A stretch of 64,000 bases of DNA from Kingdonia uniflora (GCA_014058105.1 JACGCM010001793.1:1426001-1490000), one strand, 5' to 3'. Positions 50,476 to 62,744 are shown, numbered from the stretch's first letter. Made by a program: numbers and translations. Notes: generated by a model not told the origin, from the sequence alone.

Positions 50476-50639
50476 ATCAATAACATTTGGGAAGTTAGAA
50501 TTGAAGGTTGCCATTAATTCGGTTAGGGATAGGGGAAAGTTGTGGTGGGTTTATAGGTATTAAGGGGGATAGGTTGGAGGGAATTTCTTCATCTGTCCTA
50601 CAACTTTCTCTTTATCTACTGCTTTATTTGATGATCATC

Positions 50640-50957
50640 ATGGCTTAAAACGCACCGGTTCAAAGATATCAAGCGGCTGCGAGGGCCAGGAGGATCCAAA
50701 AGGCCTTGCTGGGTCTTCAACGGAGGTTCAGAATAGAAGTTGATATTGATGTTGAAATGCCCGGCCTTTTTAAAGTGAAACCTAAAGCACCACTCTATGA
50801 CATACCCTTCGCGTACTGGTGGGGAATAGTGCAGATGATGGGGTCGTTTCTCGGCCATCGGCTATCTCTTCTCAAGGGATTTACGGAGGATATAGTTGAC
50901 CAGGAGGATAAAAATGCAGCGGCCATTGTTGAAGAGAAGCAACCCGCCAACAAATTG
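50640..50957 (+). pseudogene. Gene 2, copy M7 (codon-3 stop, terminal stop lost)
   Basis: 318-nt equivalent with ATG GCT TAA at the start; from codon 4 on it is open. The normal terminal TAG is TTG, so the frame runs on to a TGA near 51038. It shows one difference at the critical codon 3 (TAA for TTA). The TATA equivalent at 50558 reads TATTAAG. It is the least damaged copy after M6. Confidence 0.6.
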
Positions 50958-51528
50958 GGTTCTCTTTTTATATGTTTTCATGTTGTTGCATTCTTGTTTT
51001 CTTCCTCCTTTTCTTTTCTCTTCATTGGTTATGTATGAAGCATGTAATGTTGTCTGAGTTGCTGAATAAAAATAGTTTTTGTCGATAACTTTCTTTCTCG
51101 AACAGTGGGTAATAGTAATATAATCTGAATTTAAATTTGAGGTATCAAAGTGGTAATACAGTTGTTAAAATGTATTGTTTGAGATGTTCGAAGATAAAAA
51201 TTAATTTTTCAGAGTGAAAGGTAAACTGTGCCGAAGCTGAAAACATTATCTGTAAGCATGAGATCACTTAATGGTCAAAGTTCATGGCTGTATTCGGCTG
51301 AAGGGTCGACACTTTTAAGATATAGGATGTGTTTGATGTCGAAGGTCCATATATTAGATAAGTTTATTTGAGGTAATCTACGGCGGATTGCTCGAGACTT
51401 AAAATGGTCGAGCACTAGAGCACAGGGATTGTGTCGTCGGTTATGCGGGATTTGACAAGCCGTTAAGACATCCCCGACAGCTGTTCTATCAGATTGGCAC
51501 GGGCACCAGGGGTTCTGTACAAAAAGTA

Positions 51529-51777
51529 ATGATAATATATTTCTCGTATGAAGGAAAAGGTTACGATGTGACTGTTTGGACTTGGTTCCTTTGCTTCGAG
51601 GTTGGAAAAGATGGTTCGAGAAGCTTCAGCCTTTGCAGGCAGTTAAAAGTGATGGTATTATTCGCACGTGAGAGGTATGAGAGGTATATTGGTCAAATTT
51701 TGAAGTCTGAACTTTGTGCAATGAAATGTGCAATCAGTCAAAGTCGAAGTCAGATCTGTAAAATTCTGATCAGTTGA
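51529..51777 (+). pseudogene. Open segment D, copy M7, reading into satellite
   Basis: 82-codon ORF starting in FSYEGKGYDVTVWTW. A one-base loss relative to M4 (GAGGTTGGAAAAG for GAGTGGGGGAAAAG) moves it to a frame that passes the module end (RERYERYIGQILKSEL) and continues about 20 codons into satellite. Probably a chance chimera of a decayed segment and repeat. Confidence 0.3.
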
Positions 51778-54700
51778 AGTAGAAGTCTGAACTACTAAAG
51801 TAGAAGTCTGTACTTGGCAATGTAAAAAGATAGATCTGTCAATGTAGAAGTCAGATCTATCGAAGTAGAAGTTTGATCTGTAAAAGTAGAAGTCTGAATT
51901 GTTGAAGAAGAACTCTGAACATGGTTAAGTGAAAAGTATGATCTGTCAAAGTCGTAGTCTGATCTATCGAAGTTAAGTCGGATCTTGGTAAAGTAAAAAA
52001 TTTGATTTGTCAAATTTTAAGTTTGATCTGTCGAAGTAGAAGTCTGAACTTGGAAAACTGAAAAGTATGATCCGTCATAGTCAAAGTCTGATTTGTCAAA
52101 GTATAAGTCTGCTCTGCTGATGTTAAAGTCTAAACTGTTGAAGTAGAAGTCTAAACTTGGTTGATTGAAAAGTATGATCTTTCGAAGTCGAAGTCTTATA
52201 AGTCGATGTTGAAGCCAGGACTTCGTGAAGTAAAAAGTGCGTTCTGTCGAAGTCGAAGTTTGATCTATCGAGGTAGAAGTCAGAACTTGGTAAAGTTAAA
52301 AGTGTGATCTAACGACGTCGAAGTCTAAACATTCAAAGCTGAAGTCTGAACAGTTGAAGTAGAAGTAAAAACAGTTGAAGTAGACGTCTGAACTTCGAGG
52401 GGTAAAAAGTGTGATCAGTCGAAGTCGAAGTTTGATCTTTCAAAATACATATTTTATTTTTGCAAAGTTGAAAGTGTGATCTCACGAAGTCGAAATCCAA
52501 TCATTCGAAGAAGAAGTCATATCTGTCGAAGTAGATGCTTGAACTTAGAAAAGTAAAAAGTATGATAAGTCGTAGTAGAAGTCTGATATTTCGACGTAGA
52601 AGTCTGATCTGTTGAAGTAGTACTATGAACTGCAGAAGTAGAGGTCTGAACTTGGTAAAGTTAAAAGAATGATCTGTCGATGTCGAAGTCTGATCTATCG
52701 AAGTAGAAGTCAGAACTAGGTAAAGTTAAAAGTTTGATCTAACGAAGTCGAAGTCTGATCAGTCAAAGATAAAGTCTGAACAGTTGAAGTAGAAGTCTGA
52801 ACAGTTGAAGTAGACGTCTGAACTTTGTGAGGTAAAAAGTGTGATTTGTCGAAGTCAAAATCCGATCTTTCAAAATAAAAATTTGATTTTGGTAAAGTTG
52901 AAAGTGTGATCTCACGAAGTCAAAGTCTGATCATTCGAAGAAGAAGTCTGATCTGTCGAAGTAAAAGTTTGAACCTAGAAAAGTGAAAAGTATGATCTGT
53001 CGTAGTAAAAATCTTATTCATCGACGTAGAAGTCAGATCTGTTGATGTAGTACTCTGAACTGCTGAAGTAGAAGTCTGAACTTGGTAAAGTTAAAAGTAT
53101 GATCTGTCGATATCGAAGTCTAATCTGCCGAAGTAGAAGTCGGAACTTGGTAAAGTTAAAAGTGTGATCCAGCAAAGTCGAAGTCTGATCAGTCAAAGCT
53201 GAAGTCTGAACAGTTGAAGTAGACGCCTGAACTTCGTGAGGTAAAAAGTGTGATCTGTCGAAGTCGAAGTCTGATCTTCCTAAATATATGTTTTATTTTG
53301 GTAAAGTAGAAAGTGTGATCTCACGAAGTTGAAGTCTGATCATTCAAAGAAGAAGTCTGATCTGTTGAAGTACTGCTTAGGACTGCACAAGTAGAAGTCC
53401 GAACTTGGAAAAGTTAAAAGCATGATTTGCCGATGTAGAGGTCAAAACTTGATAAAGTAAAATGTGTGATCTGCCGAAGTCAAAGTCTGATCTGCCGAAG
53501 CAGAAATCAGATCTGTTGAAGTAGAACTCTAAACATGGCAAAGTGAAAAGTATGATCTGTCGAAGTAGAAGTTTGAACTATTGAAGTTGAAGTATGAACT
53601 TGGTGGAATCATTAATGTGATCTGTCGAAGTAAAAATTTTATCTGTCGAAGTAGAGTTTTTATCTGCTGAAGTAGAAGTCTGAACTGCTGATGTTTAAGT
53701 TTAAACTTGGCAAAGTAAAAAGTATGATCTGTCGAAGTCGATGTCTGATTTGTCGATGTAGAAGTCTGATCTGCTGATGTAGAGGTGTAAACTTGGTAAA
53801 GTAAAAAGTGCGATCTGCCGAAGTCAAATTCTGATCTTTCGAAGTAGAACTTTGATCCATTGAAGTAGATTTCAGATCTTGGTTAAGTGAAAAGTTTGAT
53901 CAGTCAAAGTCGATGCCTGATTCTTGGGAGTAAAAGTCTGAACTTGGTCATGTAAAAAGTTTGATCACTCGAAGTCAAAGTCTAATCAGTCGAAGTCAAA
54001 TTTTGATTTGTTGAAGTTGTAGTCTGAACTATTGAAGTAGAAGTCTGAACTTGGAGGAATGAAATGTGTGATCTGTCAGAGTCAAAGTTTGATCTATCAA
54101 AGTAGAAGTCTGATATATTGAAGTAGAAGTCTGAACTGCTGAAGTTGAAGTCTTAACTTGGTAAAGTTAAAACTGTGATTTGTCGATGTGGAAGTCTGAT
54201 CTGCCGAAGAAGATGTCTTAACTTTGTGATGTCAAAAGTGTGATCTGTCGAAGTTGAAGTCTGATTTGCCAAAGTTCAAATCATATCTGTTGAAGTAGAG
54301 GTTTGAACTTGGTAAAGTGAAAAATGTGATATGTCGAAGTCAAAATCGGATCTACCGAAATAAAAGTCTGAACTTTTAAAGTAGTAGTCTAAACTTGGTG
54401 AAATGAAATGTGTGATCAGTTGAAGTCGATGTCTGTTCAATCGAAGCTGAAGTCTGAAATTTGAAAAGGGAAAAGTGGGATCAGTCCAAGTTGAAGTCTA
54501 ATCTGTCAAAGTTGAAGACAGTTCTGCTGAAGTAGAAGTCTGAACTTTTGAAGTAGAAGTCTGATCTTGGTGAATTAAAAAGTGTGATCTGCCTAAGTAG
54601 AAATCTGATCTATCATAGTAGAAGTCTAAACTTGGTGATGTGAAAAGTATGATCTGCCGAAGTCAAAGTCTGATATGTCGAAGTAGAAGTCCTATCTGTT

Positions 54701-55370
54701 TAAGTAGAAGTCTGAGCTCCTAAATTTGATGTCTGAACTAGGTAAAATAAATAGTGAGATCAGACGAATGCAAATTCTTATTTGTAGAAGTAGAAGACTG
54801 ATCTGCTGAAGCAGATGTCTTAACTGTAAAAGTAGATGCCTTAACTTGGTTAAGGACAATGTGTGATCTATCAAAGTCAAAGTCTAATCAGTCAAAGTTG
54901 AACTCTAAAAATGTTAAACTGAAAAGTATGATATGTTATTGTCAAAGTCAGATAAGTCGAAGTATAAGTGTGATATATGTTGAAATAGAAGTTTGAACTT
55001 TTGAAGTAGAAGCCTAAACTTGGAAGAATGAAAAGTATGATCTGTAGAAGTCGAAATCTGACAAGTCAAAGTAGAAGTCTGATCAGCAAAAGTAGTAGTC
55101 TAAACTGTTGAAATAGACGCCAGAACTTTGATGAATGATAAGTATGATTGGACGAAGTCAAAGTTTGATTAGTCAAAGTAGATGTCTTATCAGTTGACGC
55201 AGAAGTCTAAACTTCGTGAAGTAAATAGTGTAATTTGCAAAGTTGAAGTCTGATCTATCGAAGTAGATGTCTGATCTTGGTAAAGTAAAAAGTGTGATCT
55301 GTGGAAGTCAAAATCTGATCTGTCTAATTAAAAGTCTGAACTATTGAAGTAGAAATCTAAACTTGGTGGA
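51703..55370 (+). repeat. Satellite spacer M7-M8
   Basis: About 3.7 kb of 21-bp satellite. It contains an internal duplication: the block with TCTCACGAAGTC ... AAGTAGTACT appears near 52470-52640 and again near 52905-53060. No gene. Confidence 0.92.
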
Positions 55371-56193
55371 ATGAAAAGGTTCGTTTCAGATGGCTCTTGC
55401 CAAAATACTCATTTGTGCGTAGGAGATCATCGTGGTGCAAATCGCGGCATGCGTAGCCGGTCCTACCGAAAATGGGGATTTAGGTTGAATATTTTGTATT
55501 TTAGTAGGTTGTTGTTTTGCTATGTGGGTTTTTTTTTCTTTTTTGAGTGGTTGTTGAAATGTAATTTGTTTGTTTGACCGGGTGTTTGGAATGGACAAAA
55601 TATTTTCTGCATACTTGTAATGCTGTGTCTGATAGATAATGTAGATGAATGTAGATGATTACTCTTATAGGCGCAAGGTATAATGATATGCTCAAAGGTA
55701 ATGATGATCGAATGCTCGATGCAGGAGGTATCCTCGGCATGGCGTCCTCGGGAATTAGGTTTGAATGCAAGTTTATGGTTGTATTCGGTCAAAGGGTCGA
55801 AACTTTTATGTTAAAGGAAGTGTTGGATGTCGAAAGTCCATATATTAGATAAGTTTATTTGAGTTTATCTACTGCGGATTGTTCGAGACTTAAAATTGTC
55901 GAGTACTAGAGCTCGGGGATTGTGTCGTCTATTTTGCGGGATTTGACAAGCTATTATGATTGCCCAGATAGCCGTTCTGCCAGACTGACACGGGTGTCTG
56001 GGGTAGTGTACAAAAAGTAATAATGATCTATTTCACGTATGATGTAAAAGGTTACGAGGTAAATGTTTTGACTTGGTTGCTTAGCTTCGAGTGGGGGAAT
56101 AGATGGTTCGTGAAGCTTCGGCTTTTGCAGGCAGTTAAAAGTGATGGAATTTTATGCACGTGAGAGGTACGAGAGGTATATTGGTCTAATTTT
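55371..56193 (+). repeat. Gene module M8 (short form, without the gene 2 segment)
   Basis: About 0.82 kb. Gene 1 exon 1, intron and exon 2 are followed directly by segment C and the 3' part; the ~843-bp gene 2 segment is absent. It shares this joint and several derived bases (GGTCAAAGGG, AAAGGAAGTG, CGAAAGTCC) with M9. Confidence 0.9.
55390..55852 (+). pseudogene. Gene 1, copy M8: fused long form (91 codons) with one nonsense codon
   Basis: Exon 1 55390-55483, intron 55484-55670 (187 bp, GT-AG), exon 2 55671-55852. Joined, this is 276 nt = 92 codons with stop. The only break is TAG at codon 11 (55420-55422), where other copies have GAG/GAA. Exon 2 runs through RFECK straight into FMVVFGQRVETF and ends in VESPYIR TAA, all in one frame. 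This in-frame continuity suggests the 91-aa form is either the ancestral gene or a fortunate fusion. No known family. Confidence 0.55.
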
Positions 56194-58680
56194 GAAGTCT
56201 GAACTTGGTAGAATGAAATGTGTAATCTGTCAAAGTCGTAGTCTGATCTGTAGAATTTTGATCAGTTGAAGTAGAAGTCTGAACTACTGAAGTAGAAATC
56301 TGTACTTGGCAAAGTAAAATGATAGATTTATCGATGTGGAAGTTAGATCTATCGAAGAAAAAGTTTGATCTGTTGAAGTAAAAGTCTGAACTGCTGAAGA
56401 AGAGGTCTGAACATGGTAAAGTGAAAAGTGTGATCTGCCAAAGTCGTAGTCTGATCAATCGAAGTAAAGTCTGATCTTGGTAAAGTAAAAAATGTGATTT
56501 GTTAAATTTTATGTCTGATCTGTCGAAGTAGAAGTCTGAACTTGGAAAATTGAAAAGTATGATCTCTCAAAGTCAAAGTTTGATCTGTCGAAGTATAAGT
56601 CTGCTCTGCTAAAGTTGAAGTCTAAACTGTTGAAGTAGAAGTCTAAACTTGGTTGATTGAAAAGTATGATCTGTCGAAGTTGAAGTCTTATCGGTCGATG
56701 TTGAAGCGAGGACTTTGTGAAGTAAAAAATGTAATCTGTCGAAGTCAAAGTCCGATCTATCGAAGTAGAAGTCGGAACTTGGTAAAGTTAAAAGTATGAT
56801 CTAACGAAATCGAAGTCTGAACATTCAAAGCTGAAGTCCGAACAGTTGAAGAAGACGTCTGAACTTCGTGAGGTTAAAAGTGTGATTTGTCAAAGTCGAA
56901 GTCTGATCTTTCATAATCCATATTTGATTTTGGTAAAGTAGAAAGTGTGATCCCATGAATTCAAAGTCCGATCATTCGAAGAAGAAGTCAAATCTATCGA
57001 AGTAGATGTTTGAACTTAGAAAAGTAAAAAGTATGATCTGTCATAGTAGAAGTTTGATATTTCGACGTAGAAGTCTGATCCGTTGAAGTTGTTCTATGAA
57101 CTGCAGAAGTTGAAGTCTGAACTTGGTAATGTTGAAAGTATGATTTGTCGATATCGAAGTCTGATCTGTTGAAGTAGAAGTCGGAACTTGGTAAAGTTAA
57201 AAGTGTGATCTAACGAAGTCGAAGTCTGAACAGTCACAGCTGAAGTCTGAACAGTTGAAGTAGAAGTCTGAACAGTTAAAGTAGACGTCTGAACTTCGGG
57301 AGGTAAAATGTGTGATCAGTCGAAGTCGAAGTCTGATCTTTCAAAATACATATTTGATTTTGGTAATGTAGAAAGTGTGATCTCAAGAAGTTGAAGTCCG
57401 ATCATTCGAGGAGGAAGTCTTATCTATTGAAGTAGAAGTTTGAACTTAGAAAAGTAAAAAGTATGATCTATCGTAGTAGAAGTGTGGCCTGTCGACGTAG
57501 AAGTCTGATCTGTTAAGGTAGTACTCAGAACTGCAGAGGTAGAAGTCTGAACTTGGTAAAGTAAAAACTATGATCTGTCAATGTGGAAGTCTGATCTGCC
57601 GAAGAAGATTTCTTAACTTTGTGAAGTGAAAAGTGCTATCTATCAAAGTTGAAGTCTGATCTGCCGAATTTGAAATCATATCTATTGAAGTAAAAGTCTG
57701 AACTTGGTAACGCGAAAAGTGCGATTTGTAAAAGTCAAAATCTGATCTACCGAAATAGAAGTCTAAACTTTTGAAGTAGTAGTCTAAACTTGGTGAAATG
57801 AAATGTGTGATTAGTTGAAGTCGATGTCAGTTCAATCGAAGCGGAAGTCTGAACTTTGAAAAACGAAAAGTGAGATCATTCGAAGTCGAAGTCTAATCTG
57901 TCAAAGTTGAAGACAGTTCTGCTGAAGTAGATGTCTGATCTTGGTGAATTAAAAAGTGTGATCTGCCCAAGTAGAAATCTAATCTATCGAAGTAGTAGTC
58001 TGAACTTGGTGATCTAGAAAGTGTGATCTTCCGAAGTCTGAACTGATATGTCGAAGTAGAAGTCCTATCTGTTTAACTAGAAGTCTGAACTGCTAAATTT
58101 GATGCCTGAACTTGGTGAAATAAAAAGTGAGATCGGGCAAATTCAAATTCTGATTTGTAAAACTAGAAGACTGATCTGCTGAAATAGATGTCTGAACTGT
58201 AAAATTAGATGCCTGAACTTAGTTAGGGAAAATGTGTGATCTGTCAAAGTAAAAGTCTGATCAGTCAAAGTAGAACTCAAAAATGGCAAACTGAAAAGTA
58301 TAATATGTCGATGTCAAAGTCTGATATGTCGAAGTATAAGTCTGATATGTTGAAGTAGAAGTCTGAACTTTTGAAGTAGAAGCCTAAACTTTGAAGAATG
58401 AAAAGTATGATCTGTAGAAGTCAAAGTCTGACCAGTCAAAGTAGACGCCTGAACTTGGAAGAATGATAAGTATGATTTATCGAAGTAGATGTCTGATCAG
58501 TTGAAGTAGATGTCTGAACTTCGTGAAGTAAATAGTGTAATCTGCAAAGTTAAAGTCTGATCTATCGAAGTAGATGTCTAATCTTGGTAAAGTGAAAAGT
58601 TTGATCTGTTGAAATCAATATCTGATATGTCTAATTAAAAGTCTAAACTATTGAAGTAGAAATCTAAACTTGGTGGAATG
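56194..58680 (+). repeat. Satellite spacer M8-M9
   Basis: About 2.5 kb of 21-bp satellite, colinear with part of the M7-M8 spacer (for example GGTTGATTGA near 56651 and TCTCAAGAAG near 57380). No gene. Confidence 0.93.
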
Positions 58681-59295
58681 AAAAGGTTCATTTCAGATGG
58701 CTCTGACCAAAAATCTCATTTGTGTAGAGGAGATCATCGTGGAGCAAAACGTGGCATGCGTAGCTAGTCCTTCCGGAAATGGGGCTTTAGGTTGAATATT
58801 TTGCATTTTATTAGGTTTTTGTTTTGCTATGTGGTTTTTTTTTCTTTTTGGAGTTGTTGTCGAAATATAATTTGTTTGTTTGACAGGGTGTTTGGATTGG
58901 ACAAAATATTTTCTGCATACTTGTAATGGTGTGTCTGATAGATAATGAAGATGAATGTAGATGATTACTCTTATAGGCACAAGCTATAATGATATTCTTG
59001 AAGGTAATGATGATTGAATGCCCGACGCTGGAGGTATGCTCGGCATGGCGCCCACGGGAATGAGGTTTGAATGCAAGTTTAAGGCTGTATTCGGTCAAAG
59101 GGTCGAAACTTTTAAGTTAAAGGAAGTGTTGGATGTCGAAAGTCCATATATTAAATAAGTTTATTTGAGTTTATCATCTGTGGATTGTTCGAGACTTATA
59201 ATGGTCGAGTATTAGAGCTCGGGGATTGTGTCGTCAGTTATGCGGGATTTGACAAGCCATTCAGATGGCCCAGACAGCGGTTCTGTCAGACTGGC
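58681..59295 (+). repeat. Gene module M9 (short form, 3' truncated)
   Basis: Same structure as M8, ending earlier: after GTCAGACTGGCA it passes straight into satellite (AAGTGAAATGTGTGATC). Segment D is missing. Confidence 0.88.
58697..59158 (+). pseudogene. Gene 1, copy M9: fused long form, broken
   Basis: Exon 1 58697-58790 (open), intron 58791-58976 (186 bp, GT-AG), exon 2 58977-59158 (182 nt, same as M8). A TGA at 59015-59017 replaces CGA, a CG-type C-to-T change. The rest is open through FECKFKAVFGQRVETF to VESPYIK TAA. Confidence 0.55.
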
Positions 59296-62226
59296 AAAGT
59301 GAAATGTGTGATCTGTCGAAGTCAAAGTCAGATCTGTCAAAGTTGAAGTCTGAACTATTGAAGTAGAAGTCAGAACTTGTTGAAATGAAAAGTGTGATCT
59401 GTCAAAGTTGAAGTCTGATTTGCCAAAGTAGAAGTCCGATCTATTGAAGTAGAAGTCAGAGCTTGGTGAAATGAAAAGTATGATCTGTCGAAGTCAAAGT
59501 CTGATCTGTCAATGCAGAAGTCCGATCTATTGAAGTAGAAGTCTGAACTGTTGAAGTAGAAATTTGAATTTGGTAAAATAACAAGTGTGCTATGTCTAAG
59601 TTGCAATCTGATCTATCAAAGTTGAAGTCTGAACTTGGTGAAGTGAAAAGTATGATATGTCGAAATTGAAGTCTGATCTGTAGAAGTTAAAGTCTGATAT
59701 GCCGATAAAAAGTTTGAACTGCTAAAGTTGAAGTCTGAACTGTTGAAATAGAAGTCTGAACTTGGTGAAGTAAAATGTGTGATCTGTTGAAGTCGAAGTC
59801 CGATTTGCCAAGGTAGAAGCTTAAAATTTGTAAACTGAATAGTGTGATTTGTCGAAGTTAAAGTCTGATCTTTCGAAGTGGAAGTCTAAACTTGGTACAG
59901 AAAATAGTATGATTTATCAAAGTCAAAGTCTAATTTGTCGATGTTTAAGTCTGATCTATTGAAGTAGAAGTCTGAACTGTTAAAGAAGATGTGTGAACTT
60001 AGTGGATGGAAATGCGTAATCTGTCAAAGGCAAAGTCCGATCTGTCAATGTAGAAGTCCAATCTGCTAAAGTAGAAGTCCGAATTGCTAAAGTAGAAGTC
60101 AGAGTTGGTGAAGTAAAAAGTTTGATCTGTCAAAGTGGAAGTCTAATCTATTGAATGATAAGTCTGATCTGTTGAAGTAGAAGTCTGAACTATTGAAGAA
60201 GATATCTAAACTTAGCGAAGAAAAAAGTGTGATCTGTCGAAGAAAAATCTAAACTTGGTTAAGTAAAAAGTGTGATTTGTCGAATTTTAAGTGTGATCAG
60301 TCGAAGTAGAAGTCAAAACTTGGTAAAGTGAAAAGTATTTTCTTTCCAAGTTGAAGTCTAATCTGTCGAAGTATAAGTCTGTTCTGCTGAAATAGAAAGT
60401 AGAACTGCTGAAGTTAAAGTCTGAACTTGTAAAAATGAAAAGTATGATTGGTCGAAGTCAAAGTTTGATCAGTCCAATTAGAAGTCTGAACTTCATGAAA
60501 TAAAAAGAGTAATCTATCGATGTCGAAGTCTGATCTGTCAAAGTAGAATTCTGAATCTGAAAAAGTAAAAAGTGTGATCTATCGAAGTCAAAGTCTGATC
60601 AGTCAAAGTAATAGTCTGAATAGTTGAAATTAAAGTCTGAACTTCGTGAAGTAAAAATTGTGATCTATCGAAGTCAATCTGTGAACTATCAAAGTAGAAG
60701 TCTGATCATGGAAAAATGAAAAGTGCGATCTGTCGAAGTCAAAGCCTGATTTGTCAAAGTAAAAGTGTGATCAGTTAAAGTAGAAGTCTGACAAGTTAAA
60801 GTAGAAGTCTAAACTTGGAGGAATGAAATGTGTGATCTGTCAAATTCGAATTCTGATATGTCAAAGTAGAAGTCTGATCTATTGAAGTAGAAGCCTGAAC
60901 TGCTGAAGTAGAAGTTTAAACTTGGTGAAGTAAAAAGTTTGATCAGTCTAATTCAAATTTTGATTTGTAAAAGAAGAAGTCTGATCTGTTGAAGCAGATG
61001 TCTGAACTGTTAAAGTAGATGTCTAAACTTAGTGAAGGAAAATGTGTGATCAGTCAAAGTAGAAGTCTTGACAGTCAAAGTAGAAGTCTAAAAATGGTAA
61101 AGTGAAAAGTATGAAATATCGATGTCAAAGTCTTATCTGTCGAAGTATAAGTCTGATATGCTAAAGTAGAAGTCTGAACTGCTGAAGTAGAAGCATAAAC
61201 TTGGTAGAATGAAAAGTATGATCTGTCGAAGTTAAAGTCTGATCAGTCAAAGTAGAAGTCTGATCTGTTGAAGTAGAAGTCTGTATTTTGTAAAGTGAAA
61301 AGTGTGATCAGTCGAAGTCAAAGTCTGATCTGTCAAAGTAGAAGTCAGATCTGTTAAAGTAGAGGTTAAAACTATTGAAATAGAATTCAGAACTTGGTGT
61401 AGTAAATAGTGTGATCATTCTAAGTAGTAATCTTATCTATCGAAGTAGAAGTCTGAACTTGGTGAAGTGAAAATAATAATCAGACAAAGTTGTCATCAAA
61501 TTTGTCCAAGTATAAGTCTAATCTGTTGAAGAAGAAATCTAAACTGTTAAAGTAGATGCCTTAAATTGGTGAAGTATAAAGTGAGATCGGTCGAATTCAA
61601 TGTCTAATCGATCGAAAAAGATGTCTGATATGTTGAAGTAGAACTCTGAACTGTTGAAGCTAAAGTTTCAACTTGGTGAAATAAAATATGTAATCTGACA
61701 ATTCGAAGTCTGAACTGTCTAAGTAGAAGCCTGAACTGTTGAACCTGAAGTCTGAACTTAGTGAAATAAAATATGTAATCTAACAAAGTCGAAGTCTGAA
61801 CTGTCTAAGTAGATGCCTGAACTTGGTAAAGTGAATAGTTTGATTTGTTGAAGTTAAAGTCTAATCTGTTGAAGAGGAAGTCTGAACTTGGTAAAGTTAA
61901 AAGTATGATCTATCGAAGTCGAAGTCTAATTTTTCGAAGTATAAGTCTAATCTGCTAATGCAGAAGTCTGAATTGTTGAAGTAGAAGCCTGTACTTGGTA
62001 GAATGATAAGTATGATCTGTCGAAGTCAAAGTCTGATCAGTTAAAGTAGATGTCTGATCAGTTGAAATAGAAGTCTAAACTTCATGAAGTAGAAAGTGTA
62101 ATCTGCAAAGTCGAAGTCTGATCTATTGATGTAGAAGTCTGATCTTGGTAATATAAATAGTCATAATCTGGTCTGTCGAAGAAAAAGTCTAAACTATTAA
62201 AGTAGAAATAAAAGCTTGGTGGAATG
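59296..62226 (+). repeat. Satellite spacer M9-M10
   Basis: About 2.9 kb of 21-bp satellite. It includes a local duplication of about 90 bp (GAAATAAAATATGTAATCTAACAA-like) near 61675-61810. No gene. Confidence 0.93.
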
Positions 62227-62242
62227 AAAAGCTTCATTTTTG

Positions 62243-62624
62243 TTGGCTTTGGCCAAAATTCTCGGTAGATCACCGTAGAGCAAAACGCGGGATGAGTAGC
62301 TGGTCCATCCGTAAATGGGGCTTTTGGTTGAATATTTTGTATTTTTACAGGTTGTTATCTTGCTATGTGGGGTTTTTTTTTCCTTTTGGAGTGGTTGTTG
62401 AAATGTAATTTGTTTGTTTGATCGAGTGTTTGGAATGGACAAAATATTTTTTGCATACTTGTATTGCAGTGTCTGATAGATAATGTAGACGAATGTAGAT
62501 GATTACTCTTATAGGCGCGAGGTATAATGATATGCTTGAAGGTAATGATGATCGAATGCTCGACGCTGGTAGTATGCTCGGCATCGCGTCCTCGGGGATG
62601 AGGTTTGAATGCAAGTACCGATGA
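62243..62624 (+). pseudogene. Gene 1, copy M10 (exon 1 damaged)
   Basis: The start ATG is TTG, and about 10 nt are missing from exon 1. The donor is TTG|GTTGAATA instead of TAG|GTTGAATA; the acceptor TTATAG|G is at 62514. Exon 2 62515-62624 is open to CGA TGA. Confidence 0.55.
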
Positions 62625-62737
62625 ATCAGTAACATTTGGGAAGTTGGAAAGTTTGTTTGCAGAGTTATCGAGGTTGGGAACTGAAGGTTGCCATTAATTC
62701 GGTTAGGGATGAGGGAAATTTGTGGTGGGTTTGTAGG

Positions 62738-62744
62738 TATAAAA
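62738..62744 (+). promoter_or_regulatory. TATA box of gene 2, copy M10
   Basis: TATAAAA in GTAGGTATAAAAGGGGAT, 82 bp before the ATG at 62820. Confidence 0.55.

Larger units (their letters stand above)
50284..51702 (+). repeat. Gene module M7 (5' truncated)
   Basis: Begins abruptly at GAATGGACAAAATATT, inside what is the intron of gene 1 in other copies, directly after satellite. Exon 1 is therefore missing. Exon 2, gene 2 and the 3' part are present. It shares derived bases with M6 in gene 2 (TTCAGAATAGAAGTTGAT, CCTAAAGCA), so M6 and M7 are sister copies. Confidence 0.9.
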
